Positions 35,318 through 45,177 of a stretch of 64,000 bases of DNA are shown in pieces. The notes beneath the pieces were generated by a model that saw only the letters and a program-made list of their open reading frames with translations, was not told where the DNA came from and ran no database searches. The DNA is taken from assembly GCF_900106745.1 (NCBI RefSeq), contig NZ_FNNV01000018.1:1-64000 (forward strand), in the 5' to 3' direction. The DNA is from Paenibacillus sp. CF384. Lineage in GTDB: Bacteria > Bacillota > Bacilli > Paenibacillales > Paenibacillaceae. The position numbers and the translations under genes are program-made. Within the stretch, counting starts at the first letter, position 1. Each line of letters begins with the position of its first letter.

Positions 35318-36481
35318 ATGAATAAACGAATCTTTCTTTTTGGTTTTTTAAACTACCCTCGCGGATCGGCAGCAGCTAATTACACTCAGTATTTAAGCTA
35401 TGCATTGAAGGAGGCGAATTACGATGTTTACGTGATTAGCAATATTAATGAAGAGTTTACGCTTCAAGAGCAAGAGGGTTTCATGTCCTATAAAACAATT
35501 AAGATCATTCCATTTCAAATATCTAAGAAAAGAATATTACGCCGCTTAGAATTTGACTATGGGAAGGGGCGTATCTTAGTCAATATATTGAAGAGGCATC
35601 ATTTGACGAGTGAAGATATTGTACTGTTATATTCTCCGGACTTATACGTGCATCGAGAAGTTTTAAAGTACAAGGAGAAAATTGGATTCAAGACTGCATG
35701 CGTGGCAACAGAGTGGTTTCCTGCCAGCGCATTTAAGTCAAGGCGCGAAGGGAAAGCTTATAGTACTTATTACGATCGATTTCTCCCCCGACATGACTTG
35801 CTTTTTCCCATCTCAAGTTATATCCAAAACTATTTGATTGAGAAAAACTGTAATACGATGCGCTTGCCGATTATGGCCGATGTACGCGAACATCCCATCG
35901 GAACGAAGTCGTTTGATAAGATTAAATTTGTTTTTCCAGGCAATGGGCTCATGAAGGATTCCATCGAAGTGATCCTAAAAAGTTTTAGCCGGTTGACCTC
36001 GCAACAAAAGAAACGTACTGAATTGCATTTGTGCGGAGTCAAGGAGGAGCAAATTATAGGATTATTGACTCCGGAAGAATATGAGAACCTAAGAGATATC
36101 ATCGTCATCCACAAATGGATGAAATACAAAGAGTTGATTACATTGTATCAGGCGATGCATTTCCTGGTGCTGGCTAGGGAAGAGAACCAAATGACGCTGG
36201 CTAACTTTCCAAGTAAAGTACCGGAAGTCATGTGTTATGGTGTAGTACCGATCGTGTCGCGCGTTGGAGATTATACGAAATATTATCTGGAGGATAATGT
36301 GAATAGTTTAATCTTTGATGGCTGCAATATCGAAGTGTGTTACGAGAAAGTAAGTCAAGCACTTACAATGACACCGGATGAAATCGTGGAGCTATCAACG
36401 AATGCAAGGGAATGCGCCGAAAATAAATTCGATTACCGTAATTGGGTTGGGAAGATTCAACATGCGCTTGTAAATATTTAA
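35318..36481 (+). CDS. glycosyltransferase (GT-B, GT4-like)
   Basis: A 387-aa protein. The N-terminus FLFGFLNYPRGSAAANYTQY and the donor-site segment VPEVMCYGVVPIVSRVGDY followed by a long C-terminal helix fit a divergent GT4 enzyme. It is less conserved than the three GT4 enzymes upstream. AGTGGAGG lies before the ATG. Confidence 0.8.
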   Translation: MNKRIFLFGFLNYPRGSAAANYTQYLSYALKEANYDVYVISNINEEFTLQEQEGFMSYKTIKIIPFQISKKRILRRLEFDYGKGRILVNILKRHHLTSEDIVLLYSPDLYVHREVLKYKEKIGFKTACVATEWFPASAFKSRREGKAYSTYYDRFLPRHDLLFPISSYIQNYLIEKNCNTMRLPIMADVREHPIGTKSFDKIKFVFPGNGLMKDSIEVILKSFSRLTSQQKKRTELHLCGVKEEQIIGLLTPEEYENLRDIIVIHKWMKYKELITLYQAMHFLVLAREENQMTLANFPSKVPEVMCYGVVPIVSRVGDYTKYYLEDNVNSLIFDGCNIEVCYEKVSQALTMTPDEIVELSTNARECAENKFDYRNWVGKIQHALVNI

Positions 36482-36563
36482 CTAACAGCTTCAAAACGAT
36501 CTCGTCATCATCGTATGACGGGTTATTGTTGTTGGATTCTCTATCTCTTGGGAGGTCAAATGA

Positions 36564-37517
36564 ATGAGGGTTAAAGACATAATAAAGCGCAGCCCAATCT
36601 TATATACAGCGGTAATTAAAGCGAGGGAAGCCAGGAAGAAAATTTCCAGCTTTGTCCCTGACGAACTCTACATCAAAATGCAATACAGAAAACAAATGGG
36701 TAAGAAAATCGATCTAAGCAATCCGGAGACGATTAATGAAAAGATCCAATGGTTTAAGCTTCACTGGCATAATCCGATGATGACGAAGTGTGCGGATAAA
36801 TATGCGGTACGGAGTTATGTGGAGGAGAAGATAGGCAGCGAGGTATTAAATAAACTCTATGGCGTCTACGAAAAGGTAGAGGACATAGATCTAGCGGCAC
36901 TGCCGGACTCCTTTGTCATCAAGGTAAATCACGGCAGCGGTCAAAACATAATATGCAAAGATAAGAGTAAAATGGATTTCAATCAAGCCTTCTCTAAAAT
37001 TAAAGGCTACTTAAAATCCAATCATTACTTCTATGGCAGGGAGTGGGCATACAAGGATATCAAGCCATTAATCATCATTGAAGAGTATCTGGATGATAAT
37101 GGCCGTTCACCGGCCGACTTCAAGATCTTATGCTTTCATGGTAAACCGGAAATCATTCAATTGGACATCGATCGCTTTGGCGAGCACCGAAGAAATTATT
37201 ACAATGTGGACTGGTCCCAAATGGATTTACGGTTTATTGTAGCTAATTCTTCGGTAGAAATCCCAAAGCCGCATAATTTGGATGAAATGTTATGTTACGC
37301 TACATTGCTGGCCAATGGATTTCCATTTGTAAGAATCGATTTCTATAATTTTGCCGGCAAAATTTATTTCGGCGAAATGACGTTTTATCCGAATAACGGC
37401 ATTGGCACGTTTTACCCTGTAGAGAACAACAAAATGATCGGCGATAAACTGGTGTTACCTTACTTGCACGAGAAGCAGCCTAATTCGCTTGTTAAAGGAT
37501 CTATTAAAGGAAGGTAA
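36564..37517 (+). CDS. TupA-like ATP-grasp protein
   Basis: A 317-aa member of the TupA-like ATP-grasp family (named after teichuronopeptide synthesis in alkaliphilic Bacillus). Signatures: NPETINEKIQWFKLHWHNP, CADKYAVRSYVEEKIG, FVIKVNHGSGQNI (nucleotide loop), PADFKILCFHGKPEI and VRIDFYN. ATP-grasp enzymes form amide or ester bonds with ATP; members in polysaccharide loci are thought to decorate sugars with amino acids. The substrate here is unknown. Confidence 0.85.
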   Translation: MRVKDIIKRSPILYTAVIKAREARKKISSFVPDELYIKMQYRKQMGKKIDLSNPETINEKIQWFKLHWHNPMMTKCADKYAVRSYVEEKIGSEVLNKLYGVYEKVEDIDLAALPDSFVIKVNHGSGQNIICKDKSKMDFNQAFSKIKGYLKSNHYFYGREWAYKDIKPLIIIEEYLDDNGRSPADFKILCFHGKPEIIQLDIDRFGEHRRNYYNVDWSQMDLRFIVANSSVEIPKPHNLDEMLCYATLLANGFPFVRIDFYNFAGKIYFGEMTFYPNNGIGTFYPVENNKMIGDKLVLPYLHEKQPNSLVKGSIKGR

Positions 37518-37521
37518 CCCT

Positions 37522-37572
37522 AATCCACCTTCAACAATTAATCATTGCGATGTTGTTGAAGGTGGATTTTTT
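37522..37572 (+). terminator. strong intrinsic terminator inside the EPS operon
   Basis: AATCCACCTTCAACAA (37522-37537) and TTGTTGAAGGTGGATT (37553-37568) form a perfect 16-bp stem followed by a T-run. It lies 16 bp before the flippase start codon. Confidence 0.92.
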
Positions 37573-37587
37573 CGGAGTGGAGATAAC

Positions 37588-39081
37588 ATGAGAGATAGCG
37601 GATTAAAGAATAAAGTAGTATCGGGCGTATTTTGGGCATTCAGCGAACGCATTGTTTCGCAGGGCGTTTCATTCATTTTGTCGATCCTGTTAGCGCGGCT
37701 GCTCATGCCCAGCGAGTACGGATTAATCGCGTTGGTACTGGTATTTACCAATTTGGCGAATGTTTTTGTCACAAACGGTATGGGCGAAACATTGATTCAA
37801 AAAAAGGATGCAGATGAAACGGACTTTTCTTCTCTCTTTTATTTTAGCGTGGTATTCTCTATAGCTCTTTATACAATATTGTTCTTCTCTGCACCATTTA
37901 TTGGCGCTTTTTATGACAATTCCGAATTAGTATCGGTATTGCGAGTCATTGCACTTATACTGCCTCTGTCGTCGATTATTACCATTCAACAGGCTTATGT
38001 ATCGAAGAAAATGATGTTTAAAAAGATGTTTATATCGACCATTGGCGGGACGATAGCTTCCGGTTTGATTGGTATTGGGATGGCCTATCTCGGGTACGGT
38101 GTATGGTCGCTTGTAGCCCAATATTTAGTGAATGCGATCGTAAATACAATCGTGCTTTTCTTTATAGCGCCATGGAGACCAAAATTGTTATTTTCGATGG
38201 AGGCTATCAAGAAGCTTGTAGGATTTGGATGGAAGCTTGTAGCCGCTAATTTTATTAATATCTTCTATTTCGAATTAAGAAGTTTGATGATAGGCAAGCT
38301 GTATACAGTGACAGCATTGGCTTATTACAACCGAGGCAATCAGTTTCCTACACTTCTGATTAACAGCATCGATACAGCGATTGGTAAAGTGTTATTCCCG
38401 GCGATGGCAGAAGTAAATCACGATGTCGCTCACTTGAAAAATGTAACCAGGCGGTCCATGAAAATTACCGCTTATTTGATCTTTCCACTTATGATTGGCC
38501 TCTTGAGCATTGCACCCTCATTAATCGTGGTTTTATTGACTCAGAAATGGGCGGCCGCCGTTCCCTTCTTGCAGATATGCTGCGTTTATTGGTTGTTTCA
38601 ACCGATGCAAACGGCTAACTGGCAAGCCATTAAGGCACTCGGAAGAAGCGACATGCTTGTGAAGCTGGAGATTATTAAGAAAATAATCGGTGTATCTCTC
38701 TTGCTGATCAGTATGAATATAAGCGTCTATGCAATTGCACTATCCAATGCTGTTTTTGCATGTATCTCCATGATCATCAATATGATGCCAAATAAAAAAT
38801 TGATGAATTACTCCATGCGGGAACAATTCCGCGATTTAGCACCTTCCTTATTATTATCGCTTGTAATGGGTGGGAGCATCTATACGATCTCATGGCTGGC
38901 ACTTCCGGCAATCTTGATTCTGTTGTTACAAATTGTCGGTGGTGCAATCATCTATGTCGGGGCGTCCCACTTATTCAATATAGATAGTTACGTCTACTTA
39001 ACGAGTATGTTATCTACTAAGCTGCGGAGAAGAAACACTGTGACACCATTGACCCAAGGAATCGTGATAAAAAAGTGGTAA
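37588..39081 (+). CDS. lipopolysaccharide/EPS flippase (MOP family, WzxC-like)
   Basis: A 497-aa membrane protein with 12-14 helices. The N-terminal NKVVSGVFWAFSERIVSQG and LLARLLMPSEYGLIAL are typical of WzxC/TuaB/SpoVB-type MOP exporters. It flips undecaprenyl-linked repeat units to the outer face. The ATG at 37588 has GGAGTGGAG upstream; the frame is open into the previous gene across the terminator, but that start is unlikely. Confidence 0.92.
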   Translation: MRDSGLKNKVVSGVFWAFSERIVSQGVSFILSILLARLLMPSEYGLIALVLVFTNLANVFVTNGMGETLIQKKDADETDFSSLFYFSVVFSIALYTILFFSAPFIGAFYDNSELVSVLRVIALILPLSSIITIQQAYVSKKMMFKKMFISTIGGTIASGLIGIGMAYLGYGVWSLVAQYLVNAIVNTIVLFFIAPWRPKLLFSMEAIKKLVGFGWKLVAANFINIFYFELRSLMIGKLYTVTALAYYNRGNQFPTLLINSIDTAIGKVLFPAMAEVNHDVAHLKNVTRRSMKITAYLIFPLMIGLLSIAPSLIVVLLTQKWAAAVPFLQICCVYWLFQPMQTANWQAIKALGRSDMLVKLEIIKKIIGVSLLLISMNISVYAIALSNAVFACISMIINMMPNKKLMNYSMREQFRDLAPSLLLSLVMGGSIYTISWLALPAILILLLQIVGGAIIYVGASHLFNIDSYVYLTSMLSTKLRRRNTVTPLTQGIVIKKW

Positions 39082-39122
39082 AGAATAAGTCGTTTCATTT
39101 CATAGTAAGAGGGTGAGCATAC

Positions 39123-40241
39123 GTGGAAATATTGATTGCAAGTGATCTGGTTCCGACTGGATCAAATGAAGATTTATTCGCTCAAGGAGATATTCGTGCA
39201 TTGCTTGGGGAAGAGCTGTTCAAGATTTGGAACGCCTCGGATATGAGAGTGTTTAATTTAGAAGTTCCGCTTACGGATCAAGAAACGCCGATTGCGAAAA
39301 CCGGCCCTAATCTTATAGCCAAGACAAGAACCATACACGGTATAAAGCAATTACAGCCTACACTAGTGACACTAGCTAATAACCACATCTTAGACCAGGG
39401 AACGCAAGGATTCCATAGTACGAAGCGCTTACTGGAGCAATACAATATTCCCTTCGTGGGAGCTGCAGACAATGTCGTTGAAGCTGCTAAACCTCATATC
39501 CTTCATCAAGATGGCATTTCCGTAGGCATCTATGCTTGTGCGGAGAATGAATTTACGATAGCCACTGCTACCTCTGCAGGGGCGAATCCATTTGATCCAC
39601 TAGAGAGTCTTGATCATATACAAGAACTTAAACAAAAGTGTGATTACGTGATTGTGCTATACCACGGCGGAAAAGAGCACTATCGATATCCATCTCCCAA
39701 TGTTCAGCGAGTATGCAGGAAAATGGTGCAGAAAGGCGCAGATCTTGTCATCTGCCAGCATAGTCATTGTGTCGGAGCTTATGAAAATTATCTGGATTCC
39801 AAGATCATTTATGGACATGGCAATTTCATATTTGATTATATGGATAGTGAGTATTGGCAATCCAGTCTATTGATAAAGATACATATTGGCGAACGATTGG
39901 AAGTCAATTATGTACCGGTTGTCAAACAGAAGCATGTAATCCGAGCAGCTCAAGGCAGCGAAGTGGACAACATACTTAATGGCTTCTATAGCCGATCTGA
40001 GGAAATAAGCCAAGAGGGTTTTGTAGAGCGGCGATATCAGGAATTTGCCCATACCAATACAGAGGCCTATCTAAAGGCTTTCTCCGGACTAGGTAAATGG
40101 ATGTCAAGAATCGATCGAAAGCTGCTGAATGGCCGGCTATTAAAACAAAGGTACTCCAAACCTAACTTGTTAGCGATGCAAAATTTTATAGAATGCGAAG
40201 CCCATCGGGAGTTGTTGTTAGCGGGCCTTAAGACAAAATAA
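39123..40241 (+). CDS. CapA-family (PGA_cap) metallophosphatase-like protein
   Basis: A 372-aa protein of the CapA/PgsA family linked to capsule and poly-gamma-glutamate synthesis. Calcineurin-like metal motifs: EILIASDLVPTGS, NLEVPLTD, LANNHILDQG, VLYHGGKEH and CQHSHCVGAYE with YGHGNFIFD. It lacks an obvious signal peptide or anchor, unlike typical PgsA. GTG start behind AAGAGGGTG. The role may be in decorating or anchoring the polymer. Confidence 0.85.
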   Translation: MEILIASDLVPTGSNEDLFAQGDIRALLGEELFKIWNASDMRVFNLEVPLTDQETPIAKTGPNLIAKTRTIHGIKQLQPTLVTLANNHILDQGTQGFHSTKRLLEQYNIPFVGAADNVVEAAKPHILHQDGISVGIYACAENEFTIATATSAGANPFDPLESLDHIQELKQKCDYVIVLYHGGKEHYRYPSPNVQRVCRKMVQKGADLVICQHSHCVGAYENYLDSKIIYGHGNFIFDYMDSEYWQSSLLIKIHIGERLEVNYVPVVKQKHVIRAAQGSEVDNILNGFYSRSEEISQEGFVERRYQEFAHTNTEAYLKAFSGLGKWMSRIDRKLLNGRLLKQRYSKPNLLAMQNFIECEAHRELLLAGLKTK

Positions 40242-40254
40242 GAGGGGGCTTTAC

Positions 40255-41625
40255 ATGTTTAAAATCGCAGTTGCGGGAACCGGGTATGTCGGATTGGTTG
40301 CAGGCGTATGTTTTGCGGAAGTCGGACATCAAGTCACTTGTGTGGATATAGATGAGAATAAAGTAAAGGTCATGCAATCCGGTGTTTCCCCGATTTATGA
40401 GGCGGGATTGGAAGCCTTGATGCAGCGAAATTATGAAGCGGGGAGAATCACTTATACGACGGATTACAAAGCATCCTACAGAGATGCTGATGCTATCTTT
40501 ATCGGTGTAGGAACGCCGGAGCAGCCGGATGGATCTGCCAATCTTACCTACATCGCAACAGTCGCCAGGCAGATTGCGGAATCGGTAGAGAAGGATTGCT
40601 TGATTGTAGTCAAATCAACCGTTCCTGTAGGTACCAATGACAAGGTGGAGCAATTCATTCGGGATTTCTTAGTCCATGATGTGAATGTGGAAGTAGCATC
40701 GAATCCGGAATTTCTGGCACAAGGTTCGGCCGTACATGACACCTTGCACGCCGAGCGAATTATTATAGGAACGGAAAGCAAATGGGCTGAGGAGCTGCTT
40801 AAGCAGATCTATCAGCCTTTTCATTTGCCTATCGTAGCGGTAAACAGAAGATCGGCAGAAATGATCAAATATGCTTCCAATGATTTCTTAGCGCTAAAGA
40901 TATCCTATATGAATGATATTGCCAATCTATGCGAGCTTGTCGGTGCGGACATCGAGGATGTTGCGAGAGGAATGAGCTACGATGAACGGATTGGAAGCAA
41001 ATTCTTAAATGCCGGAATAGGTTACGGCGGTTCATGTTTTCCGAAGGATACGAAAGCATTAGCGTACATAGCAAGGCAGCAGGGCTATGAGTTAAAGACG
41101 GTCGAGGCTGCGATTGATGTTAACAAAGAACAGAAGACGCTCTTATACAGGAAAGCCAGTAAAAGGCTCATTACCTTCAATGGTCTTAAGGTAGCCGTCT
41201 TAGGCTTAACCTTTAAGCCGGGAACGGATGATTTGAGGGAAGCTGCATCGCTTGAGAATATTCCATTATTACTGGAGCAAGGTGCGGATATATGGGCGTA
41301 TGATCCGGTCGGAGCGGAGAACTTTGCTAAACAGCATCCGGCAGGCAAGAATGGAAGCGGAAGTATGACGTATGCCTCTACTATCGAGCAGGCTTTGGAC
41401 GGAGCCAATGTGTGTTTTCTCTTTACGGAATGGGGAGAGGTAAAGGCAGTATCTCCGGATACCTATAAGAACCTGATGAGAACTCCACTAGTCTATGATG
41501 GGAGAAATATGTACAGTGTTGCACAGATGCAAGAGGCAGGGGTAGAGTATCACTCCATTGGAAGAATGTCTGCAAGAAAAGATAGGTTGAAGGAGTCGAA
41601 GCACATTGAATTACAGTATTCTTGA
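40255..41625 (+). CDS. ugd: UDP-glucose 6-dehydrogenase
   Basis: A 456-aa enzyme oxidising UDP-glucose to UDP-glucuronate. NAD motif GTGYVGLVAGVCFAE; conserved VEVASNPEFLAQGSAVHD; catalytic Cys in GYGGSCFPKDTKAL; C-terminal LGLTFKPGTDDLREA. Its product feeds the epimerase encoded next. The last ~20 bp overlap that gene. Confidence 0.96.
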   Translation: MFKIAVAGTGYVGLVAGVCFAEVGHQVTCVDIDENKVKVMQSGVSPIYEAGLEALMQRNYEAGRITYTTDYKASYRDADAIFIGVGTPEQPDGSANLTYIATVARQIAESVEKDCLIVVKSTVPVGTNDKVEQFIRDFLVHDVNVEVASNPEFLAQGSAVHDTLHAERIIIGTESKWAEELLKQIYQPFHLPIVAVNRRSAEMIKYASNDFLALKISYMNDIANLCELVGADIEDVARGMSYDERIGSKFLNAGIGYGGSCFPKDTKALAYIARQQGYELKTVEAAIDVNKEQKTLLYRKASKRLITFNGLKVAVLGLTFKPGTDDLREAASLENIPLLLEQGADIWAYDPVGAENFAKQHPAGKNGSGSMTYASTIEQALDGANVCFLFTEWGEVKAVSPDTYKNLMRTPLVYDGRNMYSVAQMQEAGVEYHSIGRMSARKDRLKESKHIELQYS

Positions 41626-42637
41626 TAAGAGTAAGACTTATCTAATTACCGGGGCGGCAGGGTTCATCGGTTATTATCTAGCCAGAAAACTATTGGAACA
41701 AGGCTGCCGCGTAATTGGGATTGACAACATCAATGATTACTACGACATCAACCTTAAATATACGCGATTAGATCTGTTGCAGCCCTACAAGAGGTTTACC
41801 TTTATTAAAGGTGATATCTCGGATAAGAATCTGATCATGTCTGCATTTGAGGAATATAAGCCTCATGTTGTGGTGAATTTAGCCGCTCAAGCCGGTGTTA
41901 GGTACTCGATAGAGAACCCCGATGTTTATATTCAAAGTAATATTGTCGGCTTCCATACGATTCTTGAGGCATGCAGACATTACCCTGTTGAGCATCTCCT
42001 CTATGCTTCTTCAAGCTCCGTCTACGGCGCCAATCAGAAGGTTCCCTTCGAGGAGTCCGATCGCGTTGATCAACCTGTATCCCTCTATGCGGCTACCAAG
42101 AAGTCCAACGAATTAATGGCTCATACGTACAGTCATTTGTATCAGATACCAACGTCGGGATTACGTTTCTTTACGGTGTATGGCCCATTAGGTCGGCCGG
42201 ACATGGCTTATTTTGGCTTTACGCAGCACTATTTCTCAGGTAAGCCAATTAAAATCTTCAACAACGGTGATTACGAGAATGACTTGTACCGAGATTTCAC
42301 CTATGTCGATGACATTGTGGAAGGGATCGAGCGTTTGCTCAGTAACCCTCCGTCAGCGGAGAAGAATGCTCCCCATCAAGTGTATAATATCGGCAATAAT
42401 AGCCCGGAGAAATTAATGACTTTCATTGGAACGCTGGAGAAGTGCCTGAGCATTTCATTAGGCAAGGAAGTATTCTTCGAGAAAGTATTTGAACCGATTA
42501 AGCCCGGCGATGTGCCTGCTACTTATGCATCAACGGAATTATTAGATAAAGTCATTGCGTTTAAGCCGAAGACGTCAATTGAAGCAGGATTGCAGCATTT
42601 CACGGATTGGTATTGTGAATATTATCGATTGAATTAA
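41606..42637 (+). CDS. UDP-glucuronate 4-epimerase-like NAD-dependent epimerase
   Basis: A 343-aa extended SDR enzyme, probably interconverting UDP-glucuronate and UDP-galacturonate. NAD motif ITGAAGFIGYYLARKLL; catalytic YAATKKSNELMAHTY; substrate region LRFFTVYGPLGRPDMAYFGF, which is characteristic of GAE/CapI-type enzymes. It starts with TTG at 41606 with AAGGAG ten bases upstream, overlapping ugd by 20 bp. Confidence 0.9.
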   Translation: MNYSILDKSKTYLITGAAGFIGYYLARKLLEQGCRVIGIDNINDYYDINLKYTRLDLLQPYKRFTFIKGDISDKNLIMSAFEEYKPHVVVNLAAQAGVRYSIENPDVYIQSNIVGFHTILEACRHYPVEHLLYASSSSVYGANQKVPFEESDRVDQPVSLYAATKKSNELMAHTYSHLYQIPTSGLRFFTVYGPLGRPDMAYFGFTQHYFSGKPIKIFNNGDYENDLYRDFTYVDDIVEGIERLLSNPPSAEKNAPHQVYNIGNNSPEKLMTFIGTLEKCLSISLGKEVFFEKVFEPIKPGDVPATYASTELLDKVIAFKPKTSIEAGLQHFTDWYCEYYRLN

Positions 42638-42644
42638 TCCACAG

Positions 42645-42682
42645 ATTGGGAGTGGCTTTCATAAGCTGCTCCCAATTTGCTG
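42645..42682 (+). terminator. weak terminator-like hairpin inside the EPS operon
   Basis: ATTGGGAGtgGCTTtcatAAGCtgCTCCCAAT followed only by TTGCTGTTT. Strong stem but poor U-tract. Confidence 0.5.
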
Positions 42683-42725
42683 TTTCATGGAATTTCGTTT
42701 CGTAGAGAGAATGGAGGAGTGAAGG

Positions 42726-44099
42726 ATGAAACTTATTCTGCTATCCGGTGGTTCCGGAACTAGGCTTTGGCCGCTTTCTAATGATGCTAGATCGAAGCAG
42801 TTTCTTAAGGTACTCGAGAATGATGAGCAGCAATTGATTTCGATGGTACAGCAGTTATGGGGACAGCTGGAAACCAGCCGTCTAAGTGAGCATAGTTACA
42901 TCGCAACCAGTCAAAGCCAGGTTGAAATGATGCAAAGTCAGATTGGTACAGACGTTCCGTTAATTATTGAACCGGAGCGCAGAGATACGTTTCCTGCAAT
43001 CGCTTTGGCTGCCGTATATCTCTACTCGGTTGAAGAGGTTAGCTTGAGTGAGACGATTACGATCGTGCCTGTGGATCCATTGGTAGACAATAATTTCTTT
43101 GAAACCATTAAGGAATTGGAAGACGTGCTGAACGAATCGAAAGCCGATTTGGCCTTGATAGGCGTAAAGCCAACTTATCCATCTTCCAAATATGGATACA
43201 TTATTCCTGCAGTTGCCGAAGAAACTCTGGATAAAGAATATAAGCAAGTTCTTAATTTCCGCGAAAAGCCGACAGAAGCGCAAGCCGTGGAGCTTCTGGC
43301 ACAGCAGGCTCTGTGGAACTGCGGCGTATTCTCGTTTAAGCTCGGCTATCTGATTTCGCTTCTGGAGCAGTTGAACATGCCGATTCAATATGATGAGCTG
43401 CGTAAGCAATATCAGCTCCTTCCTAAGATTAGCTTTGACTATCAGGTTGTAGAGAAAGCCAGCAGTATCGTGGTGGTTCCCTATGAAGGGGGCTGGAAGG
43501 ACCTCGGTACTTGGAATACGTTGACCGAAGAAATGAGAAATAACCAAATTGGTAAAGGAACCATAAGCGAGGATTGTAACAATACGCATTTAATCAACGA
43601 AATCGATATTCCCGTCTCCATTGTGGGCTTGTCGAATATCGTTGTCGCAGCCAGTCCTGACGGAATTCTGGTTTCCAGCAAGAGCGCAAGCACTAGAATC
43701 AAAGATTATATCAACTACAATCAGAAGCCGAAATATGAAGAACGCAAATGGGGCTGGGTCAGAGTTCTTGACGACCAGATCTATGAGGATGGCCGGTGTG
43801 TAGCTACCAAGCGTGTTGGAATCCGAACTGGAGAAAACCTTAGCTACCGCATGCATACGTACCGAGAAGAAGTATGGACCATCGTGAACGGCGAAGGGGA
43901 GTTCCTTCAGAACGGGAATTACATGCATGTAAAGGCAGGCAATATCCTTCATATTCCAATGAAAACTCTCCATACATTACGAGCGGTGAAAGAGATTGAG
44001 ATGATTGTGGTTCAGAGCGGTCAAAGTCAAGAAGTCAATCGAATCGTCGAGTTATATACCACATGGAAAGAAATTACGGACAGCTGTATTAAAGTGTAA
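42726..44099 (+). CDS. manC: mannose-1-phosphate guanylyltransferase / mannose-6-phosphate isomerase
   Basis: A 457-aa enzyme of the ManC/GMP-PMI type making GDP-mannose, the start point for GDP-fucose. N-terminal pyrophosphorylase motif LLSGGSGTRLWPLSNDARSK and FREKPT; C-terminal cupin domain (YRMHTYREEVWTIVNGEGE, HIPMKTLHTLRA). RBS GGAGTGAAGG. Confidence 0.93.
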   Translation: MKLILLSGGSGTRLWPLSNDARSKQFLKVLENDEQQLISMVQQLWGQLETSRLSEHSYIATSQSQVEMMQSQIGTDVPLIIEPERRDTFPAIALAAVYLYSVEEVSLSETITIVPVDPLVDNNFFETIKELEDVLNESKADLALIGVKPTYPSSKYGYIIPAVAEETLDKEYKQVLNFREKPTEAQAVELLAQQALWNCGVFSFKLGYLISLLEQLNMPIQYDELRKQYQLLPKISFDYQVVEKASSIVVVPYEGGWKDLGTWNTLTEEMRNNQIGKGTISEDCNNTHLINEIDIPVSIVGLSNIVVAASPDGILVSSKSASTRIKDYINYNQKPKYEERKWGWVRVLDDQIYEDGRCVATKRVGIRTGENLSYRMHTYREEVWTIVNGEGEFLQNGNYMHVKAGNILHIPMKTLHTLRAVKEIEMIVVQSGQSQEVNRIVELYTTWKEITDSCIKV

Positions 44100-44107
44100 T
44101 GTTCGGT

Positions 44108-44146
44108 ACAAAGGCCTTGCTTACGATCCGGTAGGCAGGCCTTTGT
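44108..44146 (+). other. perfect 10-bp hairpin before the LCP gene
   Basis: ACAAAGGCCT (44108-44117) and AGGCCTTTGT (44137-44146) are exact inverted repeats with a 19-nt loop, starting nine bases after the manC stop. No U-tract follows, so it may be a processing or stability element rather than a terminator. Confidence 0.6.
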
Positions 44147-44220
44147 GCTGTACGCCTGATTACGACAAGCATCCCTCGGCACTACGGTGCAAACTATGTG
44201 ATCAATAAGGAGTCTTGAAC

Positions 44221-45177
44221 ATGAAGCTGAAGCGATTTCTGGTTTGGGCGAGTGCTGGAGCTGCAGTAATCCTTGTGATTGCAGGTGGAGTAGCTTGGTA
44301 TTTATACGACTCTGTCGAGCAGGCTGCTGCGAAGATGTATGAAGAGGTTAAACCAACGAAAACGGTCTATGTTAGTAAAGATGTTGAATTGAAAAAGGCT
44401 CCACCTGAGCCGGTCCAAATGAAAAATCTGGCCCCGTTCTCCGTTCTTGTCCTAGGTGTGGATGAGCGAGAGCATGATCGAGGGCGTTCTGATACGATGA
44501 TTGTGCTGGCTGTTAATCCGGCGAAGCATTCCATTCTGATGTTCAACATTCCCAGGGATACACGAACCGATATCATCGGTCACGGCACGGTAGACAAAAT
44601 CAATCACGCTTATGCGTTTGGCGGCTTGGAGATGTCGATCCAAACGGTAGAGCATTTTCTGGATTATCCCATTGATTATTATGCCAAAGTGAATATGGAA
44701 GGTTTCGCGCGATTGATCGATTTAATAGGCGGCGTTGAGGTGGATAATCCGTTTGCATTCGACTACGAGGGTCATATGTTCAAGAAAGGCCACTTGATGT
44801 TAAATGGTTCGGACGCCTTGAAATACTCTCGCATGCGTTATGATGATCCACGGGGAGATTTCGGCCGCAACTCCAGGCAGCGCGAGATTCTGCAGCAAGT
44901 GATGAACAACGCGATGAACATCTCCAATGTGACTCACCTGCATTCTCTTCTGGGCGAGCTTGGAAACAGCGTGAAGACGAATGTGAGCTTTAATGAGATG
45001 AAACAATTCGTTACCGATTATCGGCCTATGATTACTAACATCGACACGGTGGAAATAAAAGGAAATGGGAAAACTATTAAAAAGGTTTGGTATTACTTGG
45101 TGGACGACAGCGAACGAGATCGCATTCATAATATAATCAAAGATCAACTTCAGCAGGTACCTTCCAATGAGCAATAA
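44221..45177 (+). CDS. LytR-CpsA-Psr (LCP) family phosphotransferase
   Basis: A 318-aa membrane-anchored protein. One N-terminal membrane helix (FLVWASAGAAVILVIAGGVA) is followed by an extracellular LCP domain with VLVLGVDEREHDRGRSDTMI, FNIPRDTRTDI and KYSRMRYDDPRGDFGRNSRQ (catalytic Asp/Arg residues). LCP enzymes transfer polymers from the lipid carrier to peptidoglycan. In this operon it probably attaches the EPS to the wall. The ATG at 44221 has AAGGAG seven bases upstream. Confidence 0.93.
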   Translation: MKLKRFLVWASAGAAVILVIAGGVAWYLYDSVEQAAAKMYEEVKPTKTVYVSKDVELKKAPPEPVQMKNLAPFSVLVLGVDEREHDRGRSDTMIVLAVNPAKHSILMFNIPRDTRTDIIGHGTVDKINHAYAFGGLEMSIQTVEHFLDYPIDYYAKVNMEGFARLIDLIGGVEVDNPFAFDYEGHMFKKGHLMLNGSDALKYSRMRYDDPRGDFGRNSRQREILQQVMNNAMNISNVTHLHSLLGELGNSVKTNVSFNEMKQFVTDYRPMITNIDTVEIKGNGKTIKKVWYYLVDDSERDRIHNIIKDQLQQVPSNEQ

